DNA of 22,209 nucleotides from MGIIa-K1 sp964577145 (lineage in GTDB: Archaea > Thermoplasmatota > Poseidoniia > Poseidoniales > Poseidoniaceae): positions 1 to 22,209 of the forward strand of contig CAZNXM010000027.1 in NCBI GenBank assembly GCA_964577145.1, read 5' to 3'. The position numbers and the translations under genes are program-made. Positions within the stretch are counted from its first letter, which is position 1, and every line of letters starts with the position of its first letter. The notes beneath the pieces were generated by a model. The model saw nothing but the letters and a program-made list of their open reading frames with translations, was not told the DNA's origin and searched no databases. Below, piece after piece: positions 15,499 to 22,209 of this stretch.

Positions 15499-16715
15499 TC
15501 TGAGGTTTCTCCGGCCATGTCATGATTGACTTGACCTTCTGACAAGAGTTGAGTGTTGATTTCCTTCTTGACTTTGGCACCTAGTAATTTCAGGTCATTA
15601 GTACGCTTGATTACATTGCCTGAACCTACTGATAATCGATTCATTGCTTCATCATATGCTACACTAGCCTGATCAATCTCATGTCCAAGTTGCTTGAACG
15701 ATTCAAGGAAGAGTACAATTTTGTCATGCAATTTACCTGCTTCATCGATGAGTTTTACTTGGTTTCCGGACTGACGCTCTCTTTTCCAGATGTCTTGAAT
15801 CAACATGAGAGCGATGACGATTGTTCCTCCAGTTACAATCTTTACACGATTGTTTTCAGCGAATTCCTGATACAAATCAGGGCGCATTCGCATAGCAGCA
15901 CCAAATGCTGGTTCAAGTGGAACAAACATTAGAACAAAGTCAACTGTATTCACCTGCTCAATGTCTTGGTAGTTCTTATTAGCCAGAGTTTTCACATGAT
16001 TATTCACACTTGTAACATGCTCTTTCATCGCTGCTTCAGACTCTTCATCATCTTCAGCATTAACGAATTTGTCCCATGCGGTTAGGCTGACTTTGGAATC
16101 AATGATTACCTGACGCTCATCTGGCAAGTTGATGATGAAGTCGGTCACCTTTCGGCTTCTATCTGCCTGAGTGAAAGACTCTTGCTTGTAATACTCTACA
16201 CCTTCTTTGAAACCGAGTGATTGCAATAGATTCTCTAGAACCAGTTCCCCCCAAGCTCCTTGTGCCTGCGAATCGGACTTCAATGCCCTAGTGAGATTCT
16301 TCGTTTCCTCTGACAGGTTTAGTCCAAGATTTGCAACTTCGGAAATCCTTTGTTCAAGGCTTGCACTTCGGCTAACATGACCTAATTGTACTTCCTCCAT
16401 TTTTGCAATATACCCTTTCAGTTGTTCAGATAGGTCACTTGTGGCTACTTTGAATGAGGACTCTTTGTTATCTTCAGCCTTTTTTACAATCTCGTCCAAG
16501 GTTTCCTGTGCAAGAACTTTGAATGCGTCTTTCATCCTAAACTCTGCATCGTTTGATGCATTGAGAAAAGCCTCTTCCTTGGCATCAAAACCCGCCTGGA
16601 TAATCGAAACTTCTCGATGTGCTTCTGCAACTGCAGCATCTGCTCTATTGCGCATCAACATCCATACGATGAATCCAGTGGCGACTGCCGCTCCCACGAT
16701 GTACAATAACTCCAT
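15495..16715 (-). CDS. rmuC: RmuC family DNA recombination protein
   Basis: From the ATG at 16715 the protein has 406 residues. An ATG at 16763 would add 16 residues before the membrane helix, which is unusual for RmuC. An N-terminal membrane anchor (MELLYIVGAAVATGFIVWML) is followed by a long coiled coil (about 25-160) and then the RmuC nuclease-like domain, with GAWGELVLENLLQSLGF, DFIINLPDERQVIIDSKVS and DFVLMFVPLEPAF. The DSK motif fits the PD-(D/E)XK-type fold predicted for the family. RmuC limits inversions between short inverted repeats in bacteria, but its biochemistry is poorly known. It is first in a two-gene unit with the Nudix gene and is divergent from the metallo-hydrolase gene. 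Confidence 0.9.
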   Translation of the reverse strand: MELLYIVGAAVATGFIVWMLMRNRADAAVAEAHREVSIIQAGFDAKEEAFLNASNDAEFRMKDAFKVLAQETLDEIVKKAEDNKESSFKVATSDLSEQLKGYIAKMEEVQLGHVSRSASLEQRISEVANLGLNLSEETKNLTRALKSDSQAQGAWGELVLENLLQSLGFKEGVEYYKQESFTQADRSRKVTDFIINLPDERQVIIDSKVSLTAWDKFVNAEDDEESEAAMKEHVTSVNNHVKTLANKNYQDIEQVNTVDFVLMFVPLEPAFGAAMRMRPDLYQEFAENNRVKIVTGGTIVIALMLIQDIWKRERQSGNQVKLIDEAGKLHDKIVLFLESFKQLGHEIDQASVAYDEAMNRLSVGSGNVIKRTNDLKLLGAKVKKEINTQLLSEGQVNHDMAGETSD

Positions 16716-16813
16716 GATAATCCCCTGTCGCCCGAAGTCTGGGCCAGAGGTTCTTGAACTCATGGTTTCATGTCAAGTGAATAATTGAAGTATCTTGGGT
16801 GTCACCATGGACC

Positions 16814-17527
16814 ATGCGAGTCGAGCAACTCAATGAGGGCATGTGGGCAATGACTTGGCTTCTAGTCGATGAAAAGGAGTCCAATGTAGTTCTTATCGAC
16901 CCGGTATGGGATGAAATATCCAGTTACATTTCGATACTTGAAGAGCAGGATCTGACTCTAACTCACTGTATAGCCACACATACTCATGCCGACCACATCA
17001 CTGGCTGCTTTACGCTCCGTGAGATAACAGGTTGCGAGTATGTTATGTGGTCCGATACACCTTCACTTGGTTCCACTATTCTTGTGGACGAGGAGTCCCA
17101 GATTGAAGTCGGGGAACTGCAATTCAATTTCCACCACGCACCAGGTCATACTGCGGACTCAATGATAGTCGAATGTGGAGATTTCATCTTCACAGGTGAT
17201 TTCTTGTTCACAGGTACAGGCGGTGTTGGCAGGGACGACTTGCCAAGTGGTCGAACCCATATTCATTGGCAAGCTCTAGATGTGCTAGAGCGCTTTGATG
17301 GTGAAGTGATGGTTTGCACAGGTCACGACCCACCTGGTACCGAAATGCAAAGCCTTGCATGGAATCGTGAAAACAATCCGGTTCTTACTTTCTCTACATT
17401 TGAAGAATATGCGAATTGGCAACAGGAGACTAGTGCTGGTCTTGGTTATGTTTCAAAAATCAAGGTAGCACTACCAGCAAATATCTTTGCAGAAATTCCT
17501 GACGAAGTCCCTTGGCTAGAGAACTGA
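16814..17527 (+). CDS. ETHE1-like metallo-beta-lactamase-fold hydrolase (probable persulfide dioxygenase)
   Basis: From the ATG at 16814 the protein has 237 residues; a GTG at 16799 would add five. Metal-binding motifs are THTHADH (His 56, His 58, Asp 60, His 61), APGHT (His 112), TGD (Asp 129) and TGHD (His 171). GVGRDD after the Asp ligand, and the C-terminal NPVLTFSTFEEY and VALPANIF, resemble ETHE1 persulfide dioxygenases more than glyoxalase II. Those enzymes use one Fe(II) and oxygen to oxidise glutathione or other low-molecular-weight persulfides to sulfite. No rhodanese domain is attached. Glyoxalase II or another thioesterase activity remains possible. An AT-rich AATAATT at about 16780-16786 could serve as its promoter. 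Confidence 0.82.
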   Translation: MRVEQLNEGMWAMTWLLVDEKESNVVLIDPVWDEISSYISILEEQDLTLTHCIATHTHADHITGCFTLREITGCEYVMWSDTPSLGSTILVDEESQIEVGELQFNFHHAPGHTADSMIVECGDFIFTGDFLFTGTGGVGRDDLPSGRTHIHWQALDVLERFDGEVMVCTGHDPPGTEMQSLAWNRENNPVLTFSTFEEYANWQQETSAGLGYVSKIKVALPANIFAEIPDEVPWLEN

Positions 17528-17543
17528 ATACTTACTCGAAGCA

Positions 17544-18728
17544 TTAATCCAGAGGGTTTTCTGGTTGAGTTAGTACGCTTTCATGAGCAGAAGGCATCGC
17601 CTCGAGATCCTTGAAGTTGAGTTCCTTTTTCGGCCCGATAATGGAGTCAAGTCGTTCTGCCATCGAGCAGCGAACATTCAGTTGAATTCTGCCACGGCTC
17701 CGTGTCAAATCATATGATTGCGGGTCCAGTATCTCAATCGCTTGCTTTTCGAATACCGAGCGGATATTCTTACCACGCCACCATGCATAACCCCACTGGA
17801 ATGAGACTCCAACACCTGTTGCGCAATAGAGTACACCGAGAACAACTAGGGCGAAGAGTACTGGATTGCCATCATCAAGTCTTGCTTCCAGCATCAAATC
17901 TCTGCCGAGAAGGAAAAGCAAACCTACTCCAACAATTGGTTTTAGCATACCTTCAACCCAATTTGAAATCGGAATAATTCTACCCCTTGAAGGGTCGACG
18001 AGAACAAGGTCTGCCTCCAAAGCAGTGGTGATGATTCCGATTAACCCCAAGAGGAGAAGGTAGACGGGTCCAGCGATTAGGAGCTCAATCCACCAGTCGT
18101 CTAATTGCATAGTCCAGTGGATAATTAGCCATGTGAAAAGGCCGAGGAATACAACTCGCGGGACTCGGTGGAAATGCACGACGATACTAGAGGTGTCGAA
18201 TAGTCGTCCCTCTTCTGCACAGTGGCCATATCCAGGAGCAGGGATGTGAATCACTTGCTTCCCATAGTATTGCTCAAGTGATTTGATGAAAGTAATGAGT
18301 ACCTTTTGCCGAATTAGCAGAATTTCCAATCCGTAAATAATCGGTATACCAATTAGGATAATTGGCAGTGAAAGAATTGCTACAAATGGTAGAATTAGAA
18401 CCATCGGTGTGAGCAGGAAGTGTGTGATTGAGAGGGGATTTAGCATATCGGTCTCATTCAAACGAGCCCGTGATAATTTAATCCCCAGCCGTCTAGCTTC
18501 ATCGTTCAATGCTTCACGAAAGTGCTCAACTTGGTTCCCTGCATCGAGTATTCTTTTCACTGTAGCACGGTATGACCTTTCAGCAGGTCCAATTCCGAGA
18601 ATTAGTGTCTGATATAGTACTCTTGCAGGTATTGCAAGTAGTAGTGGAAGCGCCAATATTCCGAGCCCCCAGAGAAGATTCTCAAGGTCTATGGCGGCTA
18701 CCATGTTTACTCCGAGCAGGCGAGCCAT
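17544..18728 (-). CDS. Polytopic membrane protein, unknown function
   Basis: This 394-residue protein has about six to eight hydrophobic segments: near 18-42, a long double segment at about 103-142, then about 192-210, 216-238, 265-283 and 288-312. A charged cytoplasmic-looking loop (about 48-98) and a hydrophilic C-terminus (about 315-394) flank the membrane core. No transporter signature, protease motif or glycosyltransferase motif was recognised. The ATG at 18728 is the third base group of a small hairpin (CATTC-AA-GAATG, 18726-18737); an ATG at 18704 is an alternative. It converges on the ETHE1-like gene with 16 bases between and is divergent from serA. Confidence 0.78.
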   Translation of the reverse strand: MARLLGVNMVAAIDLENLLWGLGILALPLLLAIPARVLYQTLILGIGPAERSYRATVKRILDAGNQVEHFREALNDEARRLGIKLSRARLNETDMLNPLSITHFLLTPMVLILPFVAILSLPIILIGIPIIYGLEILLIRQKVLITFIKSLEQYYGKQVIHIPAPGYGHCAEEGRLFDTSSIVVHFHRVPRVVFLGLFTWLIIHWTMQLDDWWIELLIAGPVYLLLLGLIGIITTALEADLVLVDPSRGRIIPISNWVEGMLKPIVGVGLLFLLGRDLMLEARLDDGNPVLFALVVLGVLYCATGVGVSFQWGYAWWRGKNIRSVFEKQAIEILDPQSYDLTRSRGRIQLNVRCSMAERLDSIIGPKKELNFKDLEAMPSAHESVLTQPENPLD

Positions 18729-18769
18729 TCAAGAATGTTCATGGAGCATGGGGACTCGGAGTAGCAATC

Positions 18770-19750
18770 ATGGGACGAATTGCTGTTACCGACGGGATGG
18801 CCCCCGGAGCAGTAGCAATGCTTGAGAAAGCAGGGCATGAGGTCGTTCTAGGATTTATCGAAATGGATGACTTACTTGCGGGTGCACTGCAAGATTTTGA
18901 TGCAATAGTTGTGCGCAGTGCGACAAAATTACGAGCCGATGTAATCGCTGCAAGCGAGGGCCTCAAAGTGATCGGACGTGCAGGCGTAGGGGTTGATAAT
19001 ATCGATTTGGAAGCCGCTGGAACTGCAGGCATCATGGTAGTCAATGCTCCAAGGGCGAGTACTCAATCTGTTGTTGAACTTACAATTGGACATCTTCTGG
19101 CATCATTGCGCCATTTTGGTAAAGCAGACAGAGGAATGCGTGAAGGTAAGTGGGAGAAGAAGGAACTCAAGGGAACTGAACTCAGCGGCAAATCACTTGG
19201 CTTGATTGGATTTGGTCGAATTGCACAAGGAGTTGGTAGAGTGGCAAAGATGCTCGGTATGGACATTCACACTTACGACCCATACCTCCCACCAAAGGTT
19301 GCGAAATCCGAGGGAGCATTCCTTCACAAGAAGGTTGACAATTTGTTCAAATCCTGTACCCACATTTCCGTCCATTGTAACCTTACAGACGAGACTCACC
19401 ACTTGGTTAACGCAGAGCGAATGGCATTGATGCCGGGTAAAGCAGGATTGATCAATTGTGGGAATCATATCGTAAATTGCGCCCGTGGCGGAATCATTGA
19501 TGAAGACGCCTTGCTCGCTGCATTAGAGGATGGAACAATTTCTAGTGCGGCTCTCGATGTTTTTGAATTTGAACCAGTTACAATCGAACACGCTCTCATC
19601 CAACATGAAAATTTCCACGGCACTCCTCACATAGGGGCGGCAACCCTTGAAGCACAAGCAAGGGTAGGTAGCGATATTGTCGAAGCGGTAATGCTAGGAC
19701 TCTCAGGAAAAACTCCTGAAACATTGGTAAATGGAAAGTTTCTGAAGTGA
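18770..19750 (+). CDS. serA: D-3-phosphoglycerate dehydrogenase, short form without ACT domain
   Basis: The protein has 326 residues from the ATG at 18770. Reading further upstream would enter the divergent membrane gene, and homology to this family begins here. It should oxidise 3-phosphoglycerate with NAD+ as the first step of serine synthesis. The Rossmann motif GFGRIAQG (148-155), AGVGVDNID (71-79) and the catalytic triad Arg 239 (NCARGG), Glu 268 (FEP) and His 287 (TPHIGA) are present. There is no C-terminal ACT or intervening regulatory domain, as in some archaeal enzymes, so feedback inhibition by serine through ACT is not expected. A few extra residues before NCARGG (LINCGNHIVNCARGG) look like a small local duplication. 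Another D-2-hydroxyacid dehydrogenase is the alternative. Confidence 0.87.
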   Translation: MGRIAVTDGMAPGAVAMLEKAGHEVVLGFIEMDDLLAGALQDFDAIVVRSATKLRADVIAASEGLKVIGRAGVGVDNIDLEAAGTAGIMVVNAPRASTQSVVELTIGHLLASLRHFGKADRGMREGKWEKKELKGTELSGKSLGLIGFGRIAQGVGRVAKMLGMDIHTYDPYLPPKVAKSEGAFLHKKVDNLFKSCTHISVHCNLTDETHHLVNAERMALMPGKAGLINCGNHIVNCARGGIIDEDALLAALEDGTISSAALDVFEFEPVTIEHALIQHENFHGTPHIGAATLEAQARVGSDIVEAVMLGLSGKTPETLVNGKFLK

Positions 19751-20338
19751 TTATCTCATGTCGAGAGCAGTCACATAGAGGGCGCCGAGTTCTCCGATTA
19801 AGAGGATGAGAATTACTACCCATCCTCCACTCACATCGGCATCGACAGATATGTCAAATTCACCTGTGAATGATTGCTGGCTTACTTCTCCATCAAATGG
19901 CCACGGGTCACCGCCACCACCGTCTCCTCCACCGTCGTCTTCAACGGAACCTAATACAATGTGGAATGCTTCTCCATCGGGTTGCCATTCGAATGCTTGG
20001 CCACTGATACTGGGCCCACCTGCAATATATTCGATTTCAGTCGGGTCAGTGGTCACGATATTCGCTTCTTCATTTCCTGGGGCCTTACCGATTCTATCGT
20101 ATTCTTCTACAGAAATAATTCCAATCCAGACCTGATCGCTATTCCAAGAGATCGCCACATCGATATCAACAATTGCTCCTGATGCTGGGACATCACTGAA
20201 GGACTCTTTTGTGACTCCAGTTACCCCTGCATCTGGTTGCGGAATTCCTTCCTTATCATATTCGACAGTATAGCCGAAAAGGGCAGCGATAAGCAGGATG
20301 CCGAGGATGGCACTGATGATTGGTTTTACCGCTGCCAT
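19751..20338 (-). CDS. Small membrane protein with N- and C-terminal anchors, unknown function
   Basis: From the ATG at 20338 the protein has 195 residues. The upstream ATG at 20440 would overlap dinB and add a hydrophilic stretch before the membrane helix, so it was rejected. Residues 6-24 form a signal anchor. A soluble domain of about 110 residues, probably outside, is followed by an Asp/Gly linker (EDDGGGDGGGGD), another short segment and a C-terminal helix (VVILILLIGELGALYVTAL). The soluble part, with IDVAISWNSDQVWIGIIS, looks like a beta-sandwich. No family is recognised. Its stop abuts the serA stop. A perfect palindrome at 20344-20358 lies six bases before its start codon. Confidence 0.78.
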   Translation of the reverse strand: MAAVKPIISAILGILLIAALFGYTVEYDKEGIPQPDAGVTGVTKESFSDVPASGAIVDIDVAISWNSDQVWIGIISVEEYDRIGKAPGNEEANIVTTDPTEIEYIAGGPSISGQAFEWQPDGEAFHIVLGSVEDDGGGDGGGGDPWPFDGEVSQQSFTGEFDISVDADVSGGWVVILILLIGELGALYVTALDMR

Positions 20339-20343
20339 AGTAT

Positions 20344-20358
20344 AGTGTATGATACACT
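20344..20358. promoter_or_regulatory. Perfect 15-bp palindrome, candidate operator
   Basis: AGTGTAT-G-ATACACT is a perfect 7-1-7 palindrome in the 78-base region between two divergent genes, the small membrane protein (start 20338) and dinB (start 20417). Its centre-symmetric form suits a dimeric DNA-binding protein better than an RNA hairpin, since the loop is a single base. The adjacent TATAGTGTAT could also supply a TATA element for dinB with a leader of about 40 bases. A regulator is not identified. Confidence 0.5.
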
Positions 20359-20416
20359 GCCAAATGAATCCTTGGCTGCCGCGTTCTTCAAGAGCCATCG
20401 GCAACGTAAGTGATTC

Positions 20417-21517
20417 ATGGGGTCGAGGATAATCATTCACTGCGACCTCGATGCTTTCTTTGCTGCAGTTGAAACGCTATATCATGACCTCGACCCAGAG
20501 GTCCCTCTAATCCTTGGTTCAGACCCTAAAGGTGGAAAAGGGAGAGGGATAGTATCTACCTGTAATTATTCTGCACGCCGTTATGGAATCAGTTCAGCCA
20601 TGCCGATTAGCGAGGCATGGCGACGTTGTCCAGGCCCGCCATATGGGCCGGGCCATTATCTCAAATCCACTCGTGGCCTTTATTCACGTGCAAGTCGTAA
20701 AGTAATGGCTATTCTAGCCAAGCATGCCGGTCGTTTTGAAAAGGCATCCATCGATGAGGCCTATCTTGATGTGACGGAATCATGCGATGGTAATTGGGAC
20801 ACAGCACTTGCACTTTGCCGTGAATTGCAATCAGAGATTATGGATAGTATTGGGCTTTCAGCTTCATTTGGTATTGGCCCGACAAGAATCCTTGCAAAAA
20901 TGGGTAGCGAAGAGAATAAGCCAGCAGGAATTCATCGCACCATGCCCGATGAGATTGTGGACTTTTTTGACGGCCGTTCGGTCCGTGAGGTTCCAGGTAT
21001 TGGTCCAAAAACTGCAACGAGATTGGCCGAATGGGGAATAGAAACTGTTAGTCAGGCGGTAGAGCATGGTGAAATTGCTCTTGCACGTTTCACATCCGAT
21101 CGTTTCGCTTCTTGGATAATACGAATGACTGAAGGAGAAACTAGCGATGAAGTTAGTCAATTGAGGAGCCGTAAATCAGTAGGTAAAGAGCACACTTTTG
21201 AGCATGACCAGCATGATTCAGAAGTAGTATTAGAACGTCTGAGTGCATTGGTGAAAAAGGTGATGAAACGTGCTGGTGAAATGGGCGTAGCAGGTAGGCT
21301 TGGTGAGGTGAAAATCCGCTATCAAGGCTTTGAAACCCACACTCATGGCCGCTCAATTTCGGTAGCTATGGACGATGAAGAAGTATTCATGCGGCTTGCC
21401 CATTCACTATTCGCAACAAATGTAGATCTCGAACGTCCGATAAGATTAATCGGATTTAGACTGGGTAATCTGGAGATGCCAGATACAAAGCAAACTACTC
21501 TAGATTTCGAAGAGTGA
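20417..21517 (+). CDS. dinB: DNA polymerase IV (Y-family translesion polymerase)
   Basis: This 366-residue protein is full length for DinB. It copies past DNA lesions with low fidelity. Catalytic acids are Asp 10 in HCDLDAFFAAVE and Asp 113-Glu 114 in SIDEAYLDV; Phe 15 fits the steric-gate position. SARRYGISSAMP (52-63) is the fingers motif. The helix-hairpin-helix VPGIGPKTATRLAEWG follows at about 194-209, then the little-finger domain to about 350. The C-terminus QTTLDFEE resembles a PCNA-interacting peptide (Q-x-x-hydrophobic-x-F), as on archaeal and eukaryotic Y-family enzymes, but lacks the second aromatic. It is divergent from a small membrane gene across a palindrome and converges on valS with a 5-base gap. 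Confidence 0.94.
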   Translation: MGSRIIIHCDLDAFFAAVETLYHDLDPEVPLILGSDPKGGKGRGIVSTCNYSARRYGISSAMPISEAWRRCPGPPYGPGHYLKSTRGLYSRASRKVMAILAKHAGRFEKASIDEAYLDVTESCDGNWDTALALCRELQSEIMDSIGLSASFGIGPTRILAKMGSEENKPAGIHRTMPDEIVDFFDGRSVREVPGIGPKTATRLAEWGIETVSQAVEHGEIALARFTSDRFASWIIRMTEGETSDEVSQLRSRKSVGKEHTFEHDQHDSEVVLERLSALVKKVMKRAGEMGVAGRLGEVKIRYQGFETHTHGRSISVAMDDEEVFMRLAHSLFATNVDLERPIRLIGFRLGNLEMPDTKQTTLDFEE

Positions 21518-21522
21518 TTGCC

Positions 21523-22209
21523 CTACTCGAGTTTGTGCATGCGAGTTAGGATACTTGTGAATTCAGCGAGTTCATCAGGAATCACAATTCCTTCAACTGG
21601 AGCATTCAGAGAAATTCCTTGCTCTTTCTTTGAGCGCCATGTATTACCATTGAATTCCTCAATCGCCGAAGTAAGGCTTCGCAAATCATCATCGCTTGGA
21701 GTTCTTTCAGGGAATTCTCTGACATCTACTGCACTCGAATCATATAGAGTGCTTGAGATGTGATGGGTAAAGAACGGACATACCGGTGAAAGCGCTGCCA
21801 TAAAGTCGCGAACGATTCGGTGAACCGTCCATGCCGCATCTTGGTCGCCATCATAGAGTCGGGATTTTGCCATCTCCAACCAGTGACTTGGCAGGATTCC
21901 AGTTCCGAATGTCTTCAGTGCTTGAGTAGCATTGTAGATATCGAGTCCTCTCCAAGCGCTTTCTGCCTTTTCCATTGTATTGGCGAATTCAGCGAGAATC
22001 CAGCGGTCTTCCACTGGCAAGTTGTCTGGAGTTGTATCGAGGTCTGTTGGTGCATCGAATTGAGATGCGAACCTTGCAACGTTGAATAATTTGGTTAGTA
22101 CTCCGAAATATTTGGATTCAATTTCCTCTGGATTTATATGAAAATCGTCTCCGACCTGTGCATCACATGCTTTCCACAAACGGAAACATTCACTGCCGAT
22201 TTTGTTAGC
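21523..22209 (-). CDS. valS: Valyl-tRNA synthetase, C-terminal part (cut by window edge)
   Basis: The reading frame is open to the right edge, giving the last 228 residues. The first ones, ANKIGSECFRLWKACDAQVG, precede GVLTKLFNVARFASQF and DRWILAEFANTMEKAESAW, then DIYNATQALKTF and AALSPVCPFFTHHISSTLY. This is the anticodon-binding helical domain of the class I Ile/Val/Leu synthetase group, and it resembles archaeal ValRS most closely. The catalytic HIGH and KMSKS motifs lie outside the window. The last 60 residues (with RSKKEQGISLNAPVEGIVIP) follow the ValRS pattern. No long C-terminal coiled coil of the bacterial type is present. IleRS is the main alternative. Confidence 0.82.
   Translation of the reverse strand, partial: ANKIGSECFRLWKACDAQVGDDFHINPEEIESKYFGVLTKLFNVARFASQFDAPTDLDTTPDNLPVEDRWILAEFANTMEKAESAWRGLDIYNATQALKTFGTGILPSHWLEMAKSRLYDGDQDAAWTVHRIVRDFMAALSPVCPFFTHHISSTLYDSSAVDVREFPERTPSDDDLRSLTSAIEEFNGNTWRSKKEQGISLNAPVEGIVIPDELAEFTSILTRMHKLE

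Noticed and set aside
18572..18769. In-frame extension upstream of serA
   Set aside because: It runs inside the divergent membrane-protein gene, and SerA homology begins exactly at the ATG at 18770.
20339..20440. Longer start for the small membrane protein
   Set aside because: It overlaps dinB and places an unrelated hydrophilic segment before a clean signal anchor at 20338.
1..22209. CRISPR arrays, insertion sequences or prophage genes
   Set aside because: No regularly spaced direct repeats, transposase motifs or phage structural genes were seen on either strand.

Overview
The window looks like a chromosomal segment of a marine planktonic archaeon. The most likely group is Thermoplasmatota / Marine Group II (Poseidoniales); this is inferred from gene content, since no rRNA is present. 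Supporting signs are an archaeal-type alanyl-tRNA synthetase, an RtcB RNA ligase, a Y-family polymerase with a PCNA-binding-like tail, TATA-like and poly-T signals around tRNA genes, tight convergent gene ends, and a very large secreted, membrane-anchored surface protein of the kind seen in that group.

Positions 1-10105 form a cell-surface region. On the minus strand are a signal-peptide start cut by the window edge (1-54) and a 203-residue single-pass membrane protein (162-773). On the plus strand are a lipoprotein of the S15/CocE peptidase family (848-2683) and a roughly 2300-residue surface protein (3155-10105). The 203-residue protein and the giant protein carry almost the same cytoplasmic coiled-coil module. 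At DNA level this is a 254-bp ungapped inverted repeat, about 87% identical by hand count, with its arms about 9.3 kb apart. Between the peptidase and the giant gene lies a non-coding block of about 470 bp. It holds two hairpins, a truncated copy of a tRNA-Ser 3' end, an intact tRNA-Ser(GGA) on the minus strand and tRNA-Thr(GGT) on the plus strand with its own TATA-like box and T-run.

Positions 10200-22209 are mostly housekeeping genes: a small coiled-coil protein, rtcB, alaS, a coupled rmuC-Nudix pair, an ETHE1-like metallo-beta-lactamase-fold enzyme, an unrecognised polytopic membrane protein, serA without an ACT domain, a small two-segment membrane protein, dinB, and the 3' end of valS. 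Neighbours here often converge with a 0-14 bp gap or overlap. RNA and translation functions (rtcB, alaS, valS, the tRNAs) and DNA repair functions (rmuC, dinB, perhaps Nudix) are interleaved rather than forming one operon.

The features most worth a second look are the shared intracellular tail on two surface proteins, one ending in a Rho-N/SAP-like fold; the duplicated tRNA-Ser 3' end, which resembles an attachment-site scar; and a set of perfect short-loop inverted repeats lying on or beside gene starts.
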